From positions 1 to 43,727 of the forward strand of contig CAZSFD010000044.1 in the NCBI GenBank assembly GCA_964606085.1: DNA of 43,727 nucleotides, in the 5' to 3' direction. This DNA comes from CAIQJJ01 sp964606085. GTDB taxonomy: Bacteria; Chloroflexota; Anaerolineae; Anaerolineales; UBA4823. Both the position numbers and the translations under genes were made by a program. The notes beneath the pieces were generated by a model that worked only from the letters and a program-made list of their open reading frames with translations, was not told where the DNA came from and ran no database searches. This document shows, piece after piece, positions 31,984 to 39,878 of this stretch. Numbering within the stretch: the stretch's first letter is position 1; each line of letters starts with the position of its first letter.

Positions 31984-32421
31984 ATGACAAACGCTTACAC
32001 CCTCGATAACACCAATTCTCGCCAGGAATTAACTGCTTTCACAGGCCGCCTGACCGATGCACAACTCCGCCAACCCCTCGAGGCCGGTTGGACGGTGGCC
32101 AGCGTCCTGGCGCACCTGGCCTTTTGGGATCAACGCGCCCTCACCTTGCTGCAAAAATGGCAGGCCGAAGGGATTTCAGCCTCGCCGATTGATGTGGACG
32201 TGATCAACGAAGTGACCCGCCCCCTGTTCAAGGCGCTGGAACCACACGCGGCGGTCAACCTGGTGATCTCAACCGCCGAGGCCGTTGACGCCGCCATCGA
32301 ACAGCTCACACCAGAATTCATCGCCCAGGTGGAGACCGACGGCAAGACCGTGCGCCTGAACCGCGCCCTGCATCGCCGCGACCATTTGACGCAAATGAAG
32401 GCAGTGGTAGGGCGAAATTAA
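31984..32421 (+). CDS. DinB family protein
   Basis: A 145-residue four-helix-bundle protein of the DinB/mycothiol-maleylpyruvate-isomerase-like superfamily. WTVASVLAHLAFWDQRALTLL carries the first metal His of the family; the second ligand region is HRRDHLTQM near the C-terminus. Such proteins are often thiol-dependent transferases or detoxification enzymes; its function is unknown. GGAAAACGTC precedes ATG 31984. The terminal VGRN and TAA are encoded by the palindrome at 32407-32432 and match the end of the convergent ABC-F protein. Confidence 0.85.
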   Translation: MTNAYTLDNTNSRQELTAFTGRLTDAQLRQPLEAGWTVASVLAHLAFWDQRALTLLQKWQAEGISASPIDVDVINEVTRPLFKALEPHAAVNLVISTAEAVDAAIEQLTPEFIAQVETDGKTVRLNRALHRRDHLTQMKAVVGRN

Positions 32422-32432
32422 TTTCGCCCTAC
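32407..32432. repeat. Perfect 26-nt palindrome shared by two stop codons
   Basis: Half-site GTAGGGCGAAATT (32407-32419) is followed immediately by its exact complement (32420-32432). On the plus strand it encodes VGRN-stop of the DinB protein (stop 32419-32421), and on the minus strand VGRN-stop of the ABC-F protein (stop 32418-32420). It is related to the repeat at 30532-30557. As RNA it would form a 13-bp hairpin only if the centre opens, but no T-tract follows. Confidence 0.95.
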
Positions 32433-34043
32433 AGCCAGATAATCACTATACCCACCGGCATATTCGGTCAGCTTGCCATCTTTCAATTCCACAATCCGGC
32501 TCACGGTGCGGTCGAGAAAGTAGCGGTCGTGCGAGATGACCAACACTGTGCCAACGAACTCGGCTAGCGAGTTTTCGAGCACCTCGGCGGAGGCGATATC
32601 CAGGTTGTTGGTGGGTTCGTCGAGCAGCAGGAAGTTGGCACCCGAAAGCACCAGCAGCGCCAGTTGCAGGCGGCTGCGTTCACCGCCGGATAGCTGGCCG
32701 ATGGGCTGGCTCATCTGGGGGTAAGTGAACAGGTAGCGCAGCAGAAACGCCACCGCCTGGTGTTCGCTGAGCGGGCTGGCGCGGCGCGTGGCATCGAGGA
32801 CGGTCTGATTGAAATCGAGCGTCTCGTGTTCCTGGGCGTAGTAGCCCTGCTTGACCGATGGCCCGAGGGTGATCTCGCCTGAATCAGGCGTCTCGCTGCC
32901 CAAGATCAGGCGCAGCAGCACCGATTTCCCGGCCCCATTCGCACCAATCAACCCCACGCGCTCGCCGTGGCGCAAGAGCAAATCTACCCCTTGGATAACG
33001 TGACTGGCCCCAAAGGATTTGCGAACCCCTTGGATGTCCAGCACCTTATTCGAGCCGCGCCAGCCGCCCAGGTCTAAATCCATGCGGCGGCGTTCCAGCA
33101 CCGGGCGATCCATCTCTTTCACCCGTTCAATGCGGCTCTCCATCGAACGCACCCGGCTGGCGAACTTGTCACTCACTTGCACCCAGAGCTTGTAGCGTTT
33201 GAGCGCCATTTCCATGCGGGCGATCTCGCGCTGCTGAATTTGAAACAGCTCCTCCTGGCGCGCCAGGCGCAGCTCTTTATCCAGCATGTAGTCAGAATAG
33301 TCGCCCTTGAAGGTAGTCAGCTTGCCATCTTCGATTTCGGCGATGTGGCTGACCGCGCCATCGAGCAAATAGCGGTCATGCGAGACGATCACCACCGCCC
33401 CCTCGTACTCGCGGATTAACTTCTCGAGGAACTCCTTGCCGGGCAGGTCGAGGTGGTTATCGGGTTCGTCGAGCAGCAGCACCGCCGGGCGCGAGAGCAG
33501 CAGCCGCGCCAACCCGATGAGTTTTTTCTGCCCGCCGCTCAACACACCCAGGGGCTTATCGAAGTCCCCTTCGGGCAGGCCCAGGCCGCGCAGCAGTTGG
33601 CGCACGCGTTCGGGATACTGCGCCCCGCCGAGGGTTTCGTATTCTTCGAGTGCCTGCATCTGCGTTTCCATCGCCCGTTCGAGCACCCTGGGGTTGTTGT
33701 AAACCGCCGGGTTACCCAGGCTTTCTTCGATGCGGGTCAGTTCCGCTTCCAGTTCGGCGTGGCGCGGGTTGCCATCCAGCGCGGCGGCGAAGGCGGTTTG
33801 CTCCGACGGCAGTTCGGGGTGCTGCGGCAGGTAGCCCACCGTCACGCCTTTGGCGCGCACAAGCGTCCCGCCGGGTTCGGTGCTGTGTTCGCCCATGATG
33901 ATCTTGAATAGCGAAGATTTGCCCGCACCATTGGGGCCAATCAGCCCTATCTTCTGGTCGTGCTGAATTTCCCAGGACAGGTCGCGAAAGATGGTGTGGG
34001 AACCGAGGATGAGGGTGATATGGGAGAGTGAAATGGCGATCAT
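32418..34043 (-). CDS. ABC-F family ATPase
   Basis: A soluble 541-residue protein with two ABC domains and no membrane segments: Walker A GPNGAGKSS and GANGAGKSV, signatures LSGGQKKLIGLARLLL and LSGGERSRLQLALLVLS, Walker B LLLDEPDNHLD and LLLDEPTNNLD, with the charged linker of about 80 residues (FQIQQREIARMEMALKRYKLW) between them. ABC-F proteins bind the ribosomal E site and remodel translation; some protect ribosomes from antibiotics. ATG 34043 has GGAAGG 6 nt upstream. The leader holds an ORF and a terminator hairpin, suggesting attenuation. The C-terminal VGRN is supplied by the palindrome. Confidence 0.93.
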   Translation of the reverse strand: MIAISLSHITLILGSHTIFRDLSWEIQHDQKIGLIGPNGAGKSSLFKIIMGEHSTEPGGTLVRAKGVTVGYLPQHPELPSEQTAFAAALDGNPRHAELEAELTRIEESLGNPAVYNNPRVLERAMETQMQALEEYETLGGAQYPERVRQLLRGLGLPEGDFDKPLGVLSGGQKKLIGLARLLLSRPAVLLLDEPDNHLDLPGKEFLEKLIREYEGAVVIVSHDRYLLDGAVSHIAEIEDGKLTTFKGDYSDYMLDKELRLARQEELFQIQQREIARMEMALKRYKLWVQVSDKFASRVRSMESRIERVKEMDRPVLERRRMDLDLGGWRGSNKVLDIQGVRKSFGASHVIQGVDLLLRHGERVGLIGANGAGKSVLLRLILGSETPDSGEITLGPSVKQGYYAQEHETLDFNQTVLDATRRASPLSEHQAVAFLLRYLFTYPQMSQPIGQLSGGERSRLQLALLVLSGANFLLLDEPTNNLDIASAEVLENSLAEFVGTVLVISHDRYFLDRTVSRIVELKDGKLTEYAGGYSDYLAVGRN

Positions 34044-34060
34044 AAGTTTCCTTCCAAAAC

Positions 34061-34092
34061 AAAAAACGCCGCAGGGAGCACCTGCGGCGTTT
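34061..34092 (-). terminator. Leader terminator (attenuator) of the ABC-F gene
   Basis: On the minus strand AAACGCCGCAGG (34092-34081) and CCTGCGGCGTTT (34075-34064) form a 12-bp stem with a 5-nt loop, followed by an uninterrupted T-tract (34066-34061). Transcription read from the predicted promoter at 34230-34238 would meet it about 17 nt before the ABC-F start codon, so it would stop ABC-F expression unless prevented from folding. Confidence 0.85.
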
Positions 34093-34115
34093 GACAATCA
34101 CAAAACGGGGGAGAG

Positions 34116-34220
34116 CTATTGGCTCTGGTGGGCAGGCGCGATTCGAGGAGGCCTGCCAGCGATAAAGCCACGCACACCGATGAATAGGGGGGATTGAGAA
34201 GCTCGGAAGACGTAAATCAT
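34116..34220 (-). CDS. 34-residue leader peptide of the ABC-F gene
   Basis: ATG 34220 opens a 34-codon ORF that begins MIYVFRASQSPLF and ends RIAPAHQSQ, with TAG at 34116-34118; 23 nt then separate it from the terminator stem. No SD is possible because the extended -10 box ends 9 nt before the ATG, so the mRNA would be near-leaderless. A side hairpin (34131-34137 with 34151-34157, GGCAGGC/GCCTGCC) lies inside the ORF, and 34112-34116 pairs with 34122-34126. The GCCTGC segment could also pair with GCAGGT of the terminator arm, giving an alternative structure. The pattern fits ribosome-stalling attenuation as known for vmlR, lmrC and msrD leaders. Confidence 0.6.
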   Translation of the reverse strand: MIYVFRASQSPLFIGVRGFIAGRPPRIAPAHQSQ

Positions 34221-34229
34221 AGCGGCGGG

Positions 34230-34238
34230 ATTATACCA
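34230..34238 (-). promoter_or_regulatory. Extended -10 promoter for the ABC-F leader
   Basis: TGGTATAAT on the minus strand is a consensus extended -10 element. No matching -35 exists at 16-18 nt, which extended -10 promoters tolerate. It ends 9 nt before the leader-peptide ATG. Confidence 0.7.
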
Positions 34239-34269
34239 GCAATTGAACGACATTTTCGTAGCTCGTTTG

Positions 34270-34278
34270 TGCTATAAT
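34270..34278 (+). promoter_or_regulatory. Extended -10 promoter for the UvrA fusion gene
   Basis: TGCTATAAT on the plus strand faces away from the ABC-F promoter, 31 nt apart, making a divergent pair of consensus extended -10 elements. The downstream 119 nt to the ATG contain no Shine-Dalgarno sequence just before 34398. Confidence 0.65.
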
Positions 34279-34397
34279 CCGATTATCAGACAGCATTTCC
34301 CCCGGGGTGGAGGAAATCCGCATAAGGTGACTGTCACACTTCCCCCTTTTCCCGCATAAAGTCACGCAACACGCTTCTCGTTACTCCAACCTTTCTT

Positions 34398-37300
34398 ATG
34401 AATCCTACTATCCTCAACTACTACACCCCCCAATCCCCCATCACCGACCCCGGCCCTTACGCCCATCTATACGACAACCTGCCCGACGGCGTTCACGCCC
34501 TGGTCAAACTCATCCAGGGCCAGATGATGCACCGCAACGCCGCCGAACACTACGGCGTCACCGTTACCAGCGAAAGCCGCAACGAGATGTTCCTGCGCAC
34601 CATGCAGCAGCGCCTGGAGCGCATCGCCGAACTGAGCAGCGAGCCGCTGACGGTGGCCCGTGAACCGCGTGAACGCCAGGTGGGCAAATGCCGCGACTTT
34701 GCCGTCTTCCTGGTCTCGCTGTTGCGCCACAAAGGCATCCCCGCCCGCATGAGAGTGGGCTTCGCCGAATACCTGTACCCTGACCAGCCCTTCAAAGCCG
34801 ACCACTGGATCACCGAGTATTGGGACGCGTCCGAAGGGCGCTGGCTGCTGGTTGACCCCGACGTAGGCGGACTGGAAGGTAATCCCCTACCCCTGCCGCC
34901 CGGCTGCGACCTCTTCGACCTGCGCCGCGACAAAGATTTTTTCGTGGCTGGCTCGGCCTGGCGGCTGGCGCGAACGGGCAAGCTCAGTTCCACGCTGTTC
35001 CGCTACAGCGGGCGCTGGAAGGGCTTCCCGCGTATCCGCGGTGACCTGCTGCACGATTTTCAAGCCCTCAACCGCCTCGAGCTGGCGCTCTACGACTATT
35101 GGGATGATCTGCACAGAAAATCAGAAACATCTCTGACCGTCGAAGACAAAGCCCTGCTCGACCGCGTGGCCGACCTGACCGCCGACCCCGACGCCCATTT
35201 CGACGACCTGCGCGCCTACTTCGACGCCTTGCCGCGCACCCAGCGCCTCTACGCCAAACTGCGCCAACTTGGTGTGATCGAGGATGCCCCACTGGCCGAT
35301 GCCGGGGAGTTACAGCTTTCGGGGGCGGAGCGGTTGGCGAGCCTGTCGAAAGTCGAAGGTCAAAAGTCAACCGTTGCCCATTATTCATCCCGTTTTCTCG
35401 CTCCCGATGAAGACACAACACCTTTCGAGACCCCTGACCTTCGACCTTTGACCTTCGACCCCCTTGCATCCGCCAACACCCTCAGCGACATCTTCGTGCG
35501 CGGCGCCCGCCAGCACAACCTCAAGCACATCAACGTGCGTATCCCGCGCAACAAACTGGTGGTGATCACCGGCGTTTCGGGCAGCGGCAAGTCGTCGCTG
35601 GCATTCGATACCATCTATGCCGAGGGGCAGCGCCGCTATGTCGAGAGCCTGTCGTCGTTTGCGCGGCAGTTCATGGATCAGATGGAGAAGCCGCAGGTAG
35701 ACCAGATCACCGGCCTCAGTCCGGCCATCGCCATCGAACAGAAGACCATCGCCCGCAATCCGCGCTCCACCGTCGGCACCGTGACCGAAATCCTCGACTA
35801 CCTGCGCGTGCTCTACGCTCGCCTGGGCACGCCGCACTGCCCGCAGTGCGGCCGCGCCGTCCAGCCGCAAAGCGCCCAGCAGATCACCAACCAGTTGGCT
35901 TCGCTGCCGCCAGGCACGCGCTTCCAACTGCTCGCCCCCATCGCCCGCAACCGCAAAGGGACGTTTGCTGCGGCACTCAAAGCTGCTGTTAAAGATGGCT
36001 ACGCCCGCGCCCGCGTGGATGGTCAGGTGATGGAGTTGACGGCGGGAATTCCTGAACTTGATAAGGATAAGAAGCATAATATCGAACTGATCATTGATCG
36101 GCTAATCGTCCCTGATCCCCAATTCCTGATCCCTGAGTCAGGGATCAGGAATCAGGAATCAGGCGATTTTTCCTCCCGCCTGATGGACTCGGTCGAAACC
36201 TCGCTGCGCGCCGGACAGGGGTTATTGCTTGTTCTTCTCGATAACGAAGAACTCCTCCTCTCCAAGCATAACGCCTGCCCGCACTGCGAGATCAGCTTCC
36301 CCAAGCTGGAGCCGCACCTGTTCAGCTTCAACTCGCCTTTGGGCATGTGCGATGAGTGCAATGGCCTGGGGGCTAAACTCCAGGTGGATGTCAACAACAT
36401 CATCGTCAACCCCAACATCTCGCTGCTACACGGCGCTTCACGCTGGCATGGCGATGTGCGCAAAAAATCCACCTGGCACATGAACCACCTGAAAACGCTG
36501 GCTGAGCATTACGGCGTGGATATTTCCCTGCCCTGGAAGGACCTGCCGCAATCGTTCCGCGATGTGATCCTGTATGGTTCGGGCGACGAAAAAATCCACT
36601 GGCAATACGAGAACGCCGAGGGCACCTTCAAGGGCGAGGGGATGCGCACCGAACAAGGCACGATCCATCACATCAACCGCCTGTTCCGCCAGACGAAGTC
36701 GGAGTACACCAAGCGCTGGTATATCAGCTTCATGAGCCAGTTGCCCTGTCCCAAGTGCAGTGGCGAACGCCTCAACCCGGAGGCGCGCTTCGTTACCGTG
36801 GGCGGCAAACGCCTGCCCGAACTGACCTCGTGGAGCATCGAGAACATCCACGATTGGGTCAGCGGCCTCGATGCCACACTCAACGAAGAACAGCGCGAGA
36901 TCGGCCTGGAACTGATCACCGAAATCCGCCAGCGTTTGGGCTTTTACGCAACGTGGGCCTGCACTACCTCAACCTGGATCGCCCCGCTCCCACGCTTTCG
37001 GGTGGCGAGGGGCAGCGCATCCGCCTGGCCAGCCAGATCGGCAGTGGGCTGGTGGGCGTGCTGTACATCCTCGATGAGCCATCTATTGGCCTGCATTCGC
37101 GCGACCAGCGCGCCCTGCTCGATACGCTCGTTCATTTGCGGGATGTGGGCAATACCGTGATCGTGGTTGAACACGACGAGGAGACGATGAAAACCGCCGA
37201 CTGGATTCTCGACCTCGGCCCCGGCGTGTTGGGCGGCGAGTTGGTGGCGGCTGGCACGCCCGAAGAGATCATGCTCAACCCCGATTCGCTGACTGGCAAG

Positions 37301-38350
37301 TATCTTTCGGGCGAACTCAAAGTCAGCGCACCCAATGGCAAGCACCGCCGCGACTCCAAAGGTGCGCTGGTGATCCACGGGGCGCGGCTGCACAACCTGA
37401 AAAACGTCACCGCCCGCTTCCCGCTCGGCAACCTGATCTGCATCACGGGCATCTCGGGCAGCGGCAAATCCAGCCTGATCGCCCAGACGCTCTACCCGGC
37501 GCTACAGCGCGCCCTGCATAATGCCCAATCTACCCCCGGCCCGCACGATTCCATTGAAGGGTTGGAACTGCTCGACAAGGTGATCAACATCACCCAGGAA
37601 CCCATCGGACGCAACCCGCGCTCCAACCCCGGCACGTATGTGGGCGTGCTGGATGACATCCGAGCGGTGTTCGCCATGACACCCGAAGCGAAGGGCCTCG
37701 GCTTTGGGGCGGGGCGCTTCAGCTTCAATGTGAAGGGCGGGCGCTGCGAGGAGTGTATGGGCTATGGCTACAAACGGGTGGAGATGCACTTTTTGCCGGA
37801 TGTGTGGGTGAAGTGTAAGGCGTGCGAGGGCAAACGCTTCAACCGCCAGACGCTCAGCATCAGCTACAAGGGCAAGAACATCGCCGAAGTACTCGATATG
37901 GACATACAGGAAGCGCTCGGATTCTTCGAGAACTTCCCCGACATCCGGCGCATTTTGCAAACGCTCGACGACGTGGGCCTGAACTATGTCAAACTCGGCC
38001 AGAGCGCCCTCACGCTCAGCGGCGGCGAGGCGCAGCGCGTCAAACTGGCGAAGGAACTCAGCCGCGTGGCCACCGGCGACACCATCTACATCCTCGACGA
38101 ACCCACCACCGGCCTGCACTTCGCCGACATCCAGAAGCTGCTCGATGTGCTGCACCGCCTGACCGACGCCGGCAACACCGTCCTCGTGATTGAGCACAAC
38201 CTGGACGTGATCAAAACCGCCGATTGGATACTCGACCTCGGCCCGGAAGGCGGCGAGAAGGGCGGCTACATCGTGGCCGAAGGCACGCCCGACCAGGTGG
38301 CGCAGGCCGAGGGCAGCTTTACCGGGCGCTTTTTGCGGGATGTGTTGTGA
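34398..38350 (+). CDS. uvrA: Transglutaminase-like domain fused to UvrA, frameshifted
   Basis: About 1317 residues in two frames. Residues 1-330 are a transglutaminase-like domain with a Cys-His-Asp triad (C98 in GKCRDFAV, H136 in ADHWITEYW, D153 in LLVDPD). From about residue 358 (LSDIFVRGARQHNLKHINV) a full UvrA follows: GVSGSGKSS, CPQCGRAVQ, CPHC/CDEC, the second ABC with GISGSGKSS, and a zinc finger beginning CEECMGYGYKR and ending VKCKACEG. UvrA scans DNA for bulky lesions with UvrB. The frame must shift by -1 at the TTTT run 36942-36945: upstream reads RQRLGFY, downstream reads LLRNVGLHYLNLDRP. One missing T would restore it. The linker at 35352-35459 and a palindromic insert at 36122-36152 are repeat-derived. 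No UvrB or UvrC is nearby. Confidence 0.85.
35352..35459. repeat. Inverted-repeat-flanked linker between the two fused domains
   Basis: GTCGAAGGTCAAA (35352-35364) recurs exactly inverted as TTTGACCTTCGAC (35447-35459), with a further CCTTCGACC duplication just inside the second arm. The block is in frame and reads SKVEGQKSTVAHYSS to LRPLTFDPLAS, sequence unlike either conserved domain, so a repeat element probably became the linker. Confidence 0.75.
36122..36152. repeat. Palindrome inserted in frame inside UvrA
   Basis: Arms ATTCCTGATCCCTGA (36122-36136) and its exact complement (36138-36152) flank one G; CAGGAATCAGG then repeats. It encodes FLIPESGIRNQES between DRLIV and RLMDSVETSLRAGQ, where other UvrA proteins run without such a segment, so it is probably a palindromic insertion of about 15-18 residues. 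Confidence 0.75.
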
Positions 38351-38353
38351 AAA

Positions 38354-38851
38354 TCAGGGCAATCGAAGCAACAAACTTTGCGCATAGGCGCGAAACGCCT
38401 GGCTGGTGTGCAACGAACTGGTTGTGAACAGATTGTCTACGGCGTTTTTCAGGGTTTGGCGTTCCAATATTCCCACAGAATGAGCGCGCACCAATACGCC
38501 AAAACTACCCACCACTGTAGCACCCTGCATTTCCAAACGACGACGCAAGGCCAGATCATCTGTAAGTACCGGGAATGTGAAGGCTTGTTTTTGAGCCATT
38601 GCTATCACCTGGGCATCGGCTGGATGAATAGCGGATGCCCCCGCTCCGCCAATCAATGATTGCCAGTCGTCGTTTAGAGCAGGTGTGACTTCAATCGCTA
38701 TCCCCATATTATCCAGACTAACCCCATAGGCAAGCAACTCAGCAGCAACCAGGTCGGGAAGGATGATGCGATTGAAAACGTGCAGACAGATCAACTGTCC
38801 AATTTCAGACAAATGAAGGATTGGCCCTGTGTCTGCAACTGCGTCAATCAT
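38354..38851 (-). CDS. PIN-domain toxin (DUF3368/VapC-like)
   Basis: A 165-residue PIN-fold ribonuclease-type toxin. The acidic Mg site is visible as D7 in AVADTGPILHLS, the acidic residue in LVAAELL, D near HPADAQVIAMA and LTDDLALRRRLE near the C-terminus. The antitoxin gene overlaps its start by 8 nt on the same strand, the standard arrangement. It ends 3 nt from the UvrA stop on the other strand. DUF3368 toxins pair with UPF0175-type antitoxins. The target RNA is unknown. Confidence 0.88.
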   Translation of the reverse strand: MIDAVADTGPILHLSEIGQLICLHVFNRIILPDLVAAELLAYGVSLDNMGIAIEVTPALNDDWQSLIGGAGASAIHPADAQVIAMAQKQAFTFPVLTDDLALRRRLEMQGATVVGSFGVLVRAHSVGILERQTLKNAVDNLFTTSSLHTSQAFRAYAQSLLLRLP

Positions 38852-39101
38852 CCTTTACACCCCATGCAAAATCTCGATGCATCGCATCCCGCTGGTATTC
38901 GATTTCATCCACCGCTTCTAGCCCGATCTCATTTACGAGTTCTTGACGTGATGTTTTGCCGAGCAAGTATGCTTCAATCAAAGCATCGCGATACATCGCC
39001 TGAATACCCTCACGTACCGCTTCGGCTAAAATAACAGCCTCATCTTGTTGACGTTGTGCTACGACATAAGATAATTGCTGCGAAAGTTGAGATGTAAGCA
39101 T
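38844..39101 (-). CDS. Antitoxin partner of the PIN toxin
   Basis: An 85-residue protein starting MLTSQLSQQL. A helical N-terminal portion (EAVILAEAVREGIQAMYRDALIEAYLLGKTS) precedes an acidic, probably disordered tail (EIEYQRDAMHRDFAWGVKDD) that likely wraps the toxin. It resembles UPF0175/VapB-type antitoxins in size and order. GGAGG with 5 nt spacing fixes ATG 39101 rather than the in-frame ATG at 39113. It presumably represses its own operon. Confidence 0.78.
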   Translation of the reverse strand: MLTSQLSQQLSYVVAQRQQDEAVILAEAVREGIQAMYRDALIEAYLLGKTSRQELVNEIGLEAVDEIEYQRDAMHRDFAWGVKDD

Positions 39102-39138
39102 ACCAGCCTCCAAAAATCAAACCAGGAAAGGGGTTGGT

Positions 39139-39369
39139 ATGATTATACCAAAGCAAAAAATAGCTTACAGCGTGGGCGAGTATTGGCTGGTAGACCCCGA
39201 AAACCAAACGGTAGAACAGTATGGGTTGGTCGGCTCATCCTACCAACTGCTGACCAAGCTGCGCGAGGGGGATATTCGCAGCGAAGTGGTGAGTGGGTTT
39301 GGCATTCCCATTTTGGCGATGTTCGATCCCCAAGAAAATCTGACGATTTTGCAAAAACTCCTGGCATGA
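39139..39369 (+). pseudogene. C-terminal remnant of a Uma2-type nuclease gene
   Basis: The 76 residues contain VGEYWLVDPENQTVEQYGL and then GDIRSEVVSGFGIPILAMF, the C-terminal third of Uma2 (DUF820) restriction-endonuclease-fold proteins, which normally run about 190 residues. The catalytic PD-(D/E)XK residues lie upstream in intact members and are missing. GGAAAGGGG precedes the ATG, so a short product could still be made. Its stop overlaps the RNA-ligase start as ATGA. Read as a remnant. Confidence 0.7.
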
Positions 39370-39811
39370 CCAACGCCAAACCCCTCGGCAGTAAAAGCTA
39401 CGGCCACATCCCGCCCCTGCCCGGCAGCCGCATCGGGCCGGGCGACCACAAATGTCACAGCGGGCAAGAACAGATCGCCACGATCAAAGCGCGCGACCGC
39501 CACGATACGATCATCGTCCAGGAAAAGCTGGATGGCTCGAATGTGGGCGTGGCGCGATCCACCGCGGGCCGCCATTCAGTGTGGAAGCGGCGCTGGCGGC
39601 GCTCAACGTTTACGGCTTTCACGGCGCACTCGACCCCGTGGAAGGCGCGGTGTGGCGGGTGGAACGCGACGAGTTGACCCACCCCGGCAGCCGCGAGCGC
39701 CGCCACATCGTAGATTTTCTGGTCAAATACGTCCGCCCTGACAAAGTGGATGGTTGTTACTTGCCCGAAATCTCCGGCCAGCCGCCGATGTATAACTGGC
39801 AGCCCGAATAA
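39366..39811 (+). pseudogene. Internally deleted RNA ligase gene
   Basis: The 5' part reads GHIPPLPGSRIGPGDHK and later DTIIVQEKLDGSNVGVAR, including the nucleotidyl-transfer motif KLDG of T4 Rnl2-type RNA ligases. The 3' part, in a different frame, reads PPFSVEAALAALNVYGFHG, then GAVWRVERDEL and a C-terminal FLVKYVRPDKVDGCYLPE, the ligase C-terminus. The middle of the catalytic domain is absent and the frame changes at about 39555-39570, so a deletion of several hundred bases removed most of the enzyme. Not functional as read. Confidence 0.8.
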
Positions 39812-39862
39812 AAAAACGGCAAAGACGCCGGGTGTTTCCACAGCTCGTCTTTGCCGTTTTTT
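39811..39862. terminator. Bidirectional Rho-independent terminator
   Basis: AAAAAACGGCAAAGACG (39811-39827) and CGTCTTTGCCGTTTTTT (39846-39862) form a 17-bp stem around an 18-nt loop, with A-tract upstream and T-tract downstream. It separates the RNA-ligase remnant from the convergent ABC exporter gene (stop at 39879) and can serve both directions. Confidence 0.9.
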
Positions 39863-39878
39863 TTATGTGCAGCGTCCG

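Noticed and set aside
32407..32432. Rho-independent terminator between the convergent genes
   Set aside because: The palindrome is AT-rich at its centre and no T-tract follows on either strand.
34279..34397. Possible riboswitch upstream of the UvrA fusion
   Set aside because: Only a short palindrome (GTGACTGTCAC) and GC-rich patches are visible; no known aptamer motif is recognised.
36939..36950. Programmed -1 frameshift in UvrA
   Set aside because: The heptamer CTTTTAC lacks the X XXY YYZ form and no downstream pseudoknot is obvious; mutation or base-call error is simpler.
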